Positions 10,818 to 20,700 of a DNA stretch of 64,000 nt are shown here, piece after piece. The notes below the pieces were generated by a model that saw only the letters and a list, made by a program, of their open reading frames with translations, was not told the DNA's origin and did no database searches. This DNA is from Harmothoe impar (taxonomy: Eukaryota > Annelida > Polychaeta > Phyllodocida > Polynoidae). The stretch is from the NCBI GenBank assembly GCA_947462335.1, contig OX381708.1, forward strand, positions 5,456,001-5,520,000, read 5' to 3'. The first letter of the stretch is position 1. The number at the start of each line of letters is the position of its first letter. Made by a program: the position numbers and the translations under genes.

Positions 10818-13439
10818 TGACCCTGTCTGAAACAAAAATCTTACAATCTTACAATCTATTTCTTAACACATATCCATATATTAACCTGGTGTGAACAGTG
10901 CATTAAATCAACATTAAAAACTGGTGTCAATGTGGATCCACCGTTGAACTGAATGTTGTGCTTACTGGGAATGTAAATCAATTATCAAACTCAATCCAGA
11001 TATGGTCGATTCCCACGAAAATGGATCACATGGCCAAGACAGGGCTAAATTCCAATATTGCAGATATTGCTTTAATCTTCTGATAGCTTATAAATACCAC
11101 ACAAGGTAACACACTCATAAAATTGGGAATACTAATTCTAATAAATGCCATATTTAGGTTCATCCGAAGTGGGACCTACGCACGGTGATGGGACCCACAC
11201 ATGGTGATGGGAGCAATGCAACCATCACAATAAAAGTATAGCCAAAAAAATGGACATTTTCGAGTTTACTAAACAGATATATTATTAAACTATAAATTTC
11301 CATAGGATTTTTAAACACAAAGATGTTCTTTACTATAGAAAGGTACTTTACTATTGGACCTACGCACGGTGACGGGACCTATACACGGTGACGGGACCTA
11401 CGCACGGCGATGCACTTATGCATAGTTATTTCTATGTCATTGGCAGAGTTATAAGTGGTGTAATTACTCCCACATATTTGTCCCTATTGTGTCAATATGT
11501 GTATTGAAAAAATGGAAATATTGAGAATCTTCAACCACTTTTTCAATGATATTTTCTCATGGACCTACGCATGGTGATGTACCCCGGGGGGGGCACTTAG
11601 TATATTTTGTATACACAGGTGTGCGGCTGGCAAGGGTAGTTTTTCAACAAAATCTCCCTAGCAAGGGTCCTGTTTCAGAGAAAAATGTCCCTAGCAAGGG
11701 TCTACTTTTGACAAAATCGCCCTAGCAAGGGTCACCTTTTCACCAAAATGACCTGTATTTCACCAAAATGTCCCATTTTTTCACTAAAATTTGTGGACAC
11801 GGGTAAAATTTCCCGGTGAAATTTCTCATCCATTGTACATTTTGTGTTTTTCCTCTTCAAAACTTTTTATCTAAAGCATTTTTTGGGAAAATTATTATTT
11901 TATTTTTTCTGTTTGAAAAAAGCATTAAAAGATACGTATCTAGCCCCAAAATAGTCCATATCAAGGACATAGAGGTAAAGGTGGTACCCATGGGAAGGTC
12001 TATGCAATACTTATGTGGATGGAAAAAGACTGACAGCTTCTGTGTTGTATGTACAATGTTATAGCATACCGGGCTGTTTCAGGCTTGTGATCCATTTTCG
12101 TGGGAATTGACCATCTATATGCAGAGCACTACGCAGTCAGTGGACTGCTTTATAGAATTACCAGAAGGTTGAGGTGAGGCCATGTCAGGACCACCTGACT
12201 TACATTCTTCAAACCTCTTGCGTTTGTCAAGTACCATTAATTTAGCAACATATAATGGTATATGGCAATACAGGCAATACACCCTCCACTTACATAAGTC
12301 TCCTTCAGTCAAAGGGAGCCCAGTCAAAGCCCTTCTAGCAGTTATTTATAATTTTGACCTCCTTCCACCAGCCACCAAGATCAGAACAACATTTGGAATA
12401 CATAGATGGTGTCTATTGGTCTAAGCTTATATCATCGAGCATTTTAAGATGGTCAATCTTTGTCCAGTAACATGGGTATAATTTATAGGGCTTAATGCGA
12501 TCTGAGCATTCTGTAGTGACTCCTTTGTATAGAGATGTCTTTAACTATGATCATGTGCTAACTTTACATTCAACTTGTGAGATGTTGGATGATTAGGAAA
12601 CAAAAATAAACTTTGTTAAAGGTGAACCATAATGTGTTAGGCCATATCCCATGTGCTATCTACTTTATTAAACTCTTCCCCTTAAATTCAGCTTGAAATT
12701 GCAATTTTAAGACTTTGGAGTGTATGGGCTTTAGTAAATGGGACATGCTCGTTGGGTATGCCGCTTCAAAGACCAGTGATTGTTCGATTTGAATCTATAG
12801 CTAACATTGGGACCGCACCTCCACGACTTTAATGCTAACATGAGTCAGTATTGGTTTCTCACCTCACAGTGCGGCCACCAATAAAGGGTTCAGTTAACCC
12901 TTTCAGGGCGGCATGTCGCTAAAAGATTACATTTGTCATCAGGTTGGGAAAATCCTGCCTTTCATACCTTGAAGGGAGAAAATAGGGTGAGGGGGTTTCT
13001 TCCCTTGATTTTTGGTTGTTATACATTAATTTTCGGTACAATTAGAAAATCCAATTTGCTGATATCTTACCATAATTTGCTGAAAATGTTTAACTTATCT
13101 ATAGGTACACAATATAGTTAGCCAGTTGTATGTGAATGGGCTTGTACAACATTCTTGTATTTCTCGAGATATAATGATTTAAATGTCAAAATATAGCCTA
13201 AATAAGGTACATTTATATGTGGACTCCCCCTCCCCCCTCCCCCCTCCCTTACCACCACACCTGGATAAGATACTGCACTGGGAGATTCCCCCTTGGAGGG
13301 GGGGATCGGCGGTGGCCCTTATCTCTACCGGCGGCCCTTATCTCTACAGAGATAAGGGCAGGAGACCGACCTGAGGGCTGCACTAAGTAAGGGGAGATTT
13401 CCCCTTGGTGGAAGAAACCCTACTGTAGGCTAATATACC
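10818..13439. other. Non-coding stretch with short tandem phrases
   Basis: At 11,170-11,580 the phrase GGACCTACGCACGGTGA(C/T)G recurs several times. At 11,625-11,790 the phrase CCCTAGCAAGGGTC recurs with AAAAT(G/C)(T/A)C spacers. A polypyrimidine tract lies at 13,224-13,252, and inverted GATAAGGGC/GCCCTTATC motifs at 13,312-13,352. No supported gene. Confidence 0.45.
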
Positions 13440-13656
13440 TATAATGGAAAATGTCCCGGATTGTCCAGGCCTGGTCATTACAATGCACAAATGCAGCCCT
13501 GGCAAGTAACTCCCTGTTACTACACTGGTGCATCATGCCGACCCTTGGGGAGTGTCTCAACCTTGTAGGATTGGCATGATGCTTGAATATAGCCCTGGTG
13601 AGTTACTCACTTTTCATGCATCATGCCAACCAAGGTTATGATGCATTAAGGCATAA
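13440..13656. repeat. Family A repeat, left part, interrupted by the NADAR element
   Basis: Carries the GCATGATGC, TGCAGCCCTGGCAAGTAACTC and GATGCATTAAGGCAT motifs of family A. It continues across the inserted element at 16,511 with AAGTCCTTAAAGAGCTAA, the usual right end of the family. Confidence 0.7.
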
Positions 13657-13689
13657 GGCTCACTCTCACCAGATCGATGCAACTATTAT

Positions 13690-13792
13690 TTGGACGTACA
13701 TGATCGGCGGACGTACATGATCGGCGGACGTACATGATCGGTGACGTACATGATCGGTGACGTACATGATCGGTGACGTACATGATCGGGAG
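13690..13792. repeat. Left subterminal 16-bp repeat array
   Basis: About six direct copies of GACGTACATGATCGG with a 1-2 base spacer. This is the place where a cognate transposase or a regulator would bind. Inverted copies sit at the other end of the element. Confidence 0.85.
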
Positions 13793-14038
13793 TTATTGAC
13801 TGCCCTACCCTTTCTGACCATGTTAAAACATAAATATATCTTACCAAGGTGTGCATATGGTGTGTGTCTTGACATGTGTGTGTGTCTTGACATGTGTGTG
13901 TGTGACGTCATGATCGGCTAGTTGACTTGGGAGTACGTGGGTCGATTTTTCTTAAATTAAGTGGATTATAAGCAGAGTCACATCATACTTTTCGGAGGAG
14001 AGCATTATAAAGGTTCAGTGATCATACCTGGATTAACC

Positions 14039-15379
14039 ATGCCTGGCACACCGGAGAGGATACAACGGGGAGAAGGGGAAGAAATACCACCTGGGACTGA
14101 TGGGCCTCGACGGAACCAACATGGCGGAGGTGCCGGTGGTCAGTTGGTCTCGCCTATACGTATGCCTACCAACCACTCTAAGTCTATAAAGGAATGTGAG
14201 GAGCGCTTCTGGGCCAAACTGATTGCCATCAACGATACCCTGGCTACTACAGCCTCCACTGCAGCCAATGCAAAGGGTACTGCTGATACACTCTCAGGTA
14301 GGATAAAATTACTTGAAGATAAGGTGGAATCTCAATCGGTGGAAAACCGTAAACTGCAGAAACGAGTTGAAGAGTTGGAGATGTCTTGTGTGTCACAGAA
14401 GGTACTGATGGAAGAATACAGGGAACGAGAGGAGAGGAAGGAGAGAGAAAAGAGGAAAAACAATGTCATTGTAAAGGGCATCAAAGAAGATACTACCAAA
14501 GATATGCGCACCACTGTGAACGGATTGTTTGCTGCTATGGGGGTCAATTATACCATCAACAACTGCCAGTCAGCATATAGGTTGGGTATATATAGGCCTA
14601 CAGCCACCACCCCCCGTCCCATACTGATCAAGCTACTTGAGGGTACTTCAAAAGGCCCTCTGTACACAGCACTCAAAGATCTGCATAAACAACCCGACTG
14701 GAAGAAGGTGTACCTGTCTGATGACGTCACACAGCTAGAATCTGATAAACTCCGAGACTTGCGCACAGCAGGCACGTTCGCTAAAGAACTGAAGGAGGAG
14801 GTTTCCTACGGCAGACGAAAGGTCACGATTGCTGGTATTACATATACCCCAGAAAACCTAGAGCTACTACCCCCACGTCTTTCCCTTGCGTCAGCAAAAA
14901 CGAGAGAGGTTACTGGAGGAATAGCGTTCCAGTCTACCTATAGTTGGCTTAGCAACATGTATCCATCCACCTTTGCGTTTGAGGGACGTAAATACACAAG
15001 TGTCGAGCAGTGTTATAGCTATAAGAAGGCTATTGCAAGCAACGCCCCTGTTATTGCCTCCAGGGTGATGGCTTCAGAAAACCCATATGAACAGAAACGG
15101 CTAGTGAAAAGGCTAACCCCCAGTGATGAGTGGGTTGATGACCAGTATGATGGCCTTTATAGGATGCAGTCTGCGAAATTCTCCCAACGTCCAGAACTGG
15201 GGGAGTTGCTCAGAAATTCCCACGGAAAAACGCTATGGGAAGCCACTACATCGAAGACATATGGTTGTGGCTTCTCCCTCAAAGACATAGACAAAATAGG
15301 AGACAGGTGCTGGCAACTCCTTAAAATGACTATGCCAGCGACTTTTGAACCTGTAGTCATTTTTCACCCTGGCTTATGA
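14039..15379 (+). CDS. Coiled-coil / LINE ORF1-like / NADAR domain fusion protein
   Basis: A single uninterrupted 446-residue reading frame. I chose the ATG at 14,039 (context ACCATGC) over the upstream GTG. Residues ~83-145 form a charged heptad coiled coil ending in a KEREKRKNN basic patch. Residues ~143-230 (NNVIVKGI ... AYRLG ... RPILIKLL) match the RRM-like core of LINE ORF1p/Transposase_22 proteins that bind RNA. Residues ~297-430 are a NADAR (YbiA/DUF1768) domain: F-x6-WLSNMYP, YTSVEQCYSYKKA, MQSAKF, ELLRNSHG and LWEATTSKTYGCG. NADAR proteins are N-glycosidases that act on riboflavin intermediates or ADP-ribosylated substrates. The gene is the sole cargo of a TIR-bounded element. Inference: an RNA-binding N-glycosidase captured by, or domesticated from, a retroelement ORF1. 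No introns. Confidence 0.85.
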   Translation: MPGTPERIQRGEGEEIPPGTDGPRRNQHGGGAGGQLVSPIRMPTNHSKSIKECEERFWAKLIAINDTLATTASTAANAKGTADTLSGRIKLLEDKVESQSVENRKLQKRVEELEMSCVSQKVLMEEYREREERKEREKRKNNVIVKGIKEDTTKDMRTTVNGLFAAMGVNYTINNCQSAYRLGIYRPTATTPRPILIKLLEGTSKGPLYTALKDLHKQPDWKKVYLSDDVTQLESDKLRDLRTAGTFAKELKEEVSYGRRKVTIAGITYTPENLELLPPRLSLASAKTREVTGGIAFQSTYSWLSNMYPSTFAFEGRKYTSVEQCYSYKKAIASNAPVIASRVMASENPYEQKRLVKRLTPSDEWVDDQYDGLYRMQSAKFSQRPELGELLRNSHGKTLWEATTSKTYGCGFSLKDIDKIGDRCWQLLKMTMPATFEPVVIFHPGL

Positions 15380-16424
15380 AGCCATTGTGGAAAATGACCC
15401 TGCTCTTAAATCATGGTAAGTGCCTTTTTGTAATGGATATTTCAGATATTTGCCTTCACTTTTCAATTGTGAAATCATCATAAATGGAAGGAGAACTATA
15501 TGTATTAGCAATTTAGTATTTCAAAATATCTCCCAATGATTTTTCTGAGTAGTATACTAAATACTTGCACCAGACATGGGAGAGAGTAGCTCTCTATTCT
15601 CAGAAGAATGCAAATGTGACTGGTGTGCCAAATTTGTGACAGAAAAAAAAAACACATTAGTAGAACCACAATTTAACCTAGTAAAATCCGGGAGAACTTT
15701 GGTACCAGAAGTATAGCAGCTGAGAAAACTGAATTTTAAATTATATTTGTATGTGTATTCTTTACTAACACAACAGAAAGGCCTAGAGGGAGGTGTAATC
15801 AATGGGATTACATAACAACCAGAGGGGTAAGGCAGCCCCAAAAATGGACCTGCCTTGAGCATTCACACCTTGGTAGGTGGGAGGGGTGGGGGGGTAATGT
15901 GGAGGGAGGCATGGAGAGAAATGGCCTCGGCTTCATAAGTCTTTGCAGGGTCATTTCCTGGTCATTGCTTAGACCTGTTAGAAATGTCTAGATGCGACTA
16001 TTAAGATAGTTTTAATTGACATTTCAATACAGATCATGTACGTCATGTGACGTACATGATCGATGACGTACATGATCGGTGATTTATTGGCTGCCTTACC
16101 CTTTCCTACCATGACAAACCATAAATAAACCTTACCAGGGTGTACATATGATGTGTGTCTTGACTTGTAATATGTTAGAAATGTCTAGATGCGACTATTA
16201 AGATAATTTTAATTGACATTTCAATACCGATCATGTACGTCATGTGACGTCATGTGACGTACATGATCGGTTACACATTGAGCCCCCCCCCCCTCCGGCC
16301 CCTATAAATATTTTGGGAGGTTTTTTTTTCTAATTAACTCCCCAAAGATACATTACAGCCTGTAGGTATGGTTGGGAGAGTTAAACATCGTAGTGCAGGG
16401 GGTAAAAGACGGATTTTGTCCTCT
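15380..16424. repeat. 3' non-coding part of the NADAR element with internal duplications
   Basis: 15,980-16,050 and 16,170-16,260 share the phrase AGAAATGTCTAGATGCGACT and the following AATTGACATTTCAATAC. 16,080-16,165 repeats 13,795-13,880 from the left end. A palindrome around 16,032-16,062 (GATCATGTACGTCA and its inverse) is built from the subterminal repeat. No other gene. Confidence 0.7.
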
Positions 16425-16475
16425 GCCGATCATGTACGTCCACCGATCATGTACGTCCACCGATCATGTACGTCA
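16425..16475. repeat. Right subterminal repeat array, inverted
   Basis: Three copies of CCGATCATGTACGTCCA, the reverse complement of the left array unit, 35 bp from the right terminus. Confidence 0.85.
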
Positions 16476-16514
16476 CTTTTTTAGTTGCACTGATTTGGTG
16501 AGAGTGAGCCATAA

Positions 16515-17050
16515 GTCCTTAAAGAGCTAAAAGGCAATACTACAGCTTCCTTTAGACTGTGTGTAGTCAGCTTAATGGGCCACGGCTGTAAATATCAGCC
16601 TTACATATCAATAACTACCATAACGCACCTTTATGTTTAAGCGCCCCAGCACTTATAGATTTGTAGCGCTATATACCCCCGGTGCGTATACAAGACAGGC
16701 GCTTATTAAGATCCTATTTCAATGCCTAAGAAACGTTGCAACAATCCTCTAACCCAGGAGCTAAAATGAGCTTATTTATATAACCTTGTGCTTAAACTTA
16801 GGGGTACATTAGCCATGGAGGCTGTACAGTTAGTATGCCACATATGCTGAGACAAACTTAAAAGTGAACCTTGAAAAAGGGCATATCCTATGAAGTCTTA
16901 AAAGGCATATCCCACATAGTCTTAACACCTACTTACAGCTTTATTCCTTTTAGATGATGGCTCCAGCTACATATGCTAAGTAGAGGGTTAGAACCAATAT
17001 TGTATCCTTCAAGTTCCATTACAACTACAATAAACAACAACCCTAATGAT
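16515..17050. other. Flank between the two elements, part of another repeat
   Basis: No gene. The last ~60 bases (CTTCAAG ... CAACAACCCTAATGAT) are homologous to 35,810-35,855, which shows the Polinton-like element landed in an interspersed repeat. Confidence 0.5.
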
Positions 17051-17056
17051 ACTGTC
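17051..17056. other. Target-site duplication, left copy (ACTGTC)
   Basis: Identical to 26,796-26,801, immediately outside the opposite terminus. Six bases is the duplication length characteristic of Polintons/Mavericks. Confidence 0.9.
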
Positions 17057-17513
17057 AGTAGTATAGTATGTATCGGAACGGGACTATAGTTAAGTACTGT
17101 TTATTACTCAATCGACATGCAGCCAATCAGAGGCCTCCATTTGGTCACGTGACCGGAAGTGACCTACTTAGGGGATTAGTGGTGACGTCACGTGACCTAG
17201 TTAGCCAATCAGAGGCCTCCATTTGGTCACGTGACCGGAAGTGACCTACTTAGGGGATTAGCGGTGCATTCTGGGTAACCCTGCAGCCAATCAGAGGCTT
17301 CCATTGGGTGACCGGAAGTGACCTACTTAGGGGATGGTGCATTCTGGGTAACCTACTGACCTACTTAGGGGACCGGAAGTGACGTCATATGACCTAATTT
17401 AGGATCACGTGATCGGAAGTGACCTGATGAGTCACGTGACCGGAAGTGACGTCACACGACTTAATGGCCAATCGGAAGCGACCTGATTGATCACGTGACC
17501 GGAAGAAGAAGAA
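17057..17513. repeat. Left terminal inverted repeat with promoter-like modules
   Basis: Built of ~82-bp tandem modules that contain GCCAATCAG (CCAAT/NF-Y type), GGTCACGTGACC (E-box palindrome), CCGGAAGTG (ETS/GABPA type), TGACGTCA (CRE; first at 17,184-17,191) and GGTGCATTCTGGGTAACC. It ends in a GAAGAAG run at 17,504-17,513. The inverse copy is at 26,380-26,795. Confidence 0.9.
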
Positions 17514-17589
17514 GTTTTTTTTTGTTTAGGATCCCGTGACTGGAAGCGACGTCGTCACATGAGTGACGCTTTAAGAGACTGCGCGACTT

Positions 17590-17723
17590 ACTAGTAAAAG
17601 AAGCCGTATGATAATAAAAACACAACAATATTTTCTTTTAATTTTTTTTTATTTTTTTTTTCAATCTTGATAAACACTCTATTTTTGAAAAGATGCACAC
17701 GCTTATTTTTTTTTTTTTTTTTT
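17590..17723 (-). terminator. Probable polyadenylation region of the PolB gene
   Basis: Lies just downstream of the PolB stop codon on the minus strand. T-rich tracts (A-rich in the mRNA sense) and an AATAAA (minus strand) near 17,648-17,653 make a plausible 3' end signal. Confidence 0.5.
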
Positions 17724-20700
17724 TCATATCTCTAAAGGACTCGTTGTCACACCGTCAGAATGCACGCGACGCTTATAATACAAGTAGCGCACGCCGTCTT
17801 TCTCTATGGTGTAGGTGACCATTTTGTTTCGCACCACTTTGAAATTTCTATTTACAGCAATGAGAGTTTTTCGTTGGCGAAGAACATCCAAGAAGGCGTC
17901 TGGTTCCTGGGGGTTTTGTTTCTTCTGTACGCCTTTTGCACTCCATTTTTTGGATTTTCTTTCACCGGTGTCGCTGACTCGATCGTAGCAAATGTAAGTC
18001 TTAGGGTTGAGACTTAGGATCCCGTCACCTTCCCACTCCGCTTTCATGAGCCCCGAAGTTCTCAGATCGTGAAGGTACCGTCTCTCACAACATCCGCCGG
18101 GCGGCGCACACCATTCTCGCACTCTTTCCGTTTTTGTCTTCACGAAAAGCTCTAAGTGCTCGTCGCACACCGCTGTCGGAAGCCACTTTCGTTTCTCTCT
18201 GAAGTACGTCTCTCTCAGGCGAGGTTTCACTAGGTCATCCAACGTGGCACCGCTGAGAGCCATGTAAAGACTGTCGGTGTCCATTTGACAAAGGGCATAA
18301 TCGCGCCGATCGACGAATCTATCCAAGAAGTCGTATGTGAACTCTAACATTTTCAACTTCGCGTACTGGTATACCATGAACCCTATCTGAATAGGGAGGT
18401 TGTTCTTGACCGTTTTCGGTTGTAGTTCGACTTCAAACAGATCGGAAGTCAACTCGGACGCCTTTTTGAAGCGCCACGAATTGGCCAATAGTTCGAACTT
18501 CCGACTGTCAGTGTATCTCACCGCCGTGTGTTTTTCTTTGTTGCAGATTGTTTTACCGTACGTAGCGTTTCCCATTAACTTGTAACAGTCTGACAGAATT
18601 TTCTCGTTCTCGTTCACGTCGCCACGTCTTCGCGCCGCCGTCACTTCGTCCGCGAAACCGGCAAAGGAGCGTTTAGGTAGGTATTCTACCACCAGCTGCA
18701 CTTTGGTGACTATCAAACCGTGCTCTAAATACCACTTGAGAAGCGGCGTTCCCAAGAGAATATTTTTTCCGTGGTAACTCCCTATCAGACATCTCTGAGG
18801 CGTGCTCAACAGCTTTTCTTCCTGCGCAAAGTCTGACATGTGAGGGCCTATGTCCGATTTTGAAACGGTCGCGTTCTTGAAAACGGGGGTCATTTCTTCG
18901 AAGTACTCTCGTAGGTGAGGCGGCGTAGTGATGTCCACTTGAACTAAACCGAACATTTTCTCCTCTTTCACAGCGGAAAGGATGTCGCTCTCGCTCATCG
19001 CGTTTCGAGACACTTTCAAAGCGTCAACCTTCCAGCGTTGTTGGGAGGCCTTGACCCGCTCATCTCGACGCTTCATCTCTCGCCATTCGCACTCCCACAC
19101 GACGACCAGCTTGTAACCTAACGCTTTCAAGTAAGCGCTTACTCTGGTCGTTCTGTCGCGTCTCTCCTCTCTCAGTGAAGCGCACTGATATCGGTGCGAC
19201 GGTATGCACTCGTGAGCGTGGAACCAACACCCGTGAAACTGGAAAACCGTATTAGAGGCCGCGTGAAATCCGTCCACGCGAATTCTCCGACAGCCTACCG
19301 CCATCTCGCCGCCGTTCAGAGCGTGGCGCAGTTTCACGTCGCGGTCGTGCTCTACGAAGCGTAACCACTCCAAAGCGCTGTGAGAGTTTCTTTGCCTGAT
19401 TTCGGGCTTGAACTCGGTCTCGGGCCGTCTCACCGCGTAATAGCCCGTGCAGTGCGCTTCGCTCATGCAGCGCAAGTACAGAGAGTTAGCGTCTAGTCCT
19501 AGGATGTGTTGGCACGGTCTCGCTTCTTCGCCGTACTTGTGCTCCCTTATCCGCGTGGTGCCCTTCTCGTGAAATCTATGGAAGATGATGGAAGGACCGC
19601 CGACTAGATTCTCTTTGATCAGAGCGTGGAGGACGGCGTCGAACTGGGGAAACGTTGTGAACGCGTCTTCTAGGTTTTGGAAGAGGAAGCGTAAAGTCAA
19701 ACCGGCGAGAGAAACTCCGTCTTTCAACATGTCGATGCCGCGATCTTGGAAAAATTTAGCGTGATTTTTCAGAGCTTCTATGAAAGGTTTCACGTCTTTG
19801 TTGTTGTAGTGGATCAAGTAGTCTTCCATAGTTTGCATCTTCTCGTCGGACCAAACTTTCTGACATGCGGCGTAGTCGGATTCGGACATTTTGACGCCCG
19901 TCAGCTCGCTGTCGAAAGCCGATCTCGGCGGCAGCGTTCTGTTTGCCAGTTTCCTGGTAGACGTCATCCATTCGTAAGGAAAGTGACCTTTCTCTTCGTT
20001 CCTGGTGAAAGCTCGCAAATAGGTCGCGTAGTTGTAACCGGGTGCCAAATAGTTGACTACGTCCAAGAAAACCGTGTGCTGTGTGTAAACCGCCAAGTAT
20101 TGATTGCTTCTCTTTATGACGCTGAATTCTTGGTTTCTTCGGTCTCCGGAGGCGAAGAACGAGTGAAGGCGTATTTTGATCAGGTTCAAGTCGTAACGCC
20201 CCGAGTTGAAGCCCACCACTGGAGCTTGACGGATGTATCTCAGAAGACGCTTCTTCAGTTGAACTAACGGGTGTCTGGTCTGAGCCGCAGCGAAGCCGCC
20301 TGGAGAAGGGGTGGTGAACGTCGCCTCCTCCAGCAGGAGAGCTTCACCTATCGCCGCATCTAACTTCGCTAACGTCGGTCGGTAAAGTTCTAGCACAGCT
20401 TCCCCGATCGCTTTGGCGTTCTCGTTTATGTGATTTAAAACTCGGTCCAACAAGGGGTCGGAATCTGCGTCGGACGCTCTGACGAAGCAGACGGGCCCCT
20501 CCCACCCCGGAAAGTCGGATGCGACGCTAGCCGACAAAGGGACGTGATCCCACAGCAGGGACACGTGCTCCGTCGACGGTTCTTTGCACGGTCTGAAGAA
20601 AGCCTCGAAATCGAAGGCGATCTTGTAAGGGTAGATTCCGGAATGTCCGTCGGGGGGAAAAATGGAGAAGTCTGCTAGCGCTTCGAAAATCGTTCTCGAA

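Larger units (their letters stand above)
13657..16510. mobile_element. NADAR-carrying element with 14-bp TIRs
   Basis: The termini are GGCTCACTCTCACC (left) and its exact inverse (right). The flank ATAA is present on both sides (13,653-13,656 and 16,511-16,514), consistent with a 4-bp target duplication. The subterminal regions carry arrays of GACGTACATGATCGG(C/T)G, six or so at 13,690-13,790 and inverted copies at 16,425-16,475. More copies lie in two internal direct duplications (15,975-16,085 and 16,170-16,265). The only long ORF is the NADAR fusion; no DDE transposase is seen. The family A repeat on both sides closes cleanly when one TSD copy and the element are removed. Confidence 0.8.

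Noticed and set aside
19746..20267. 173-aa (+) ORF
   Set aside because: Antisense shadow of PolB; the minus-strand frame holds all the polymerase motifs.
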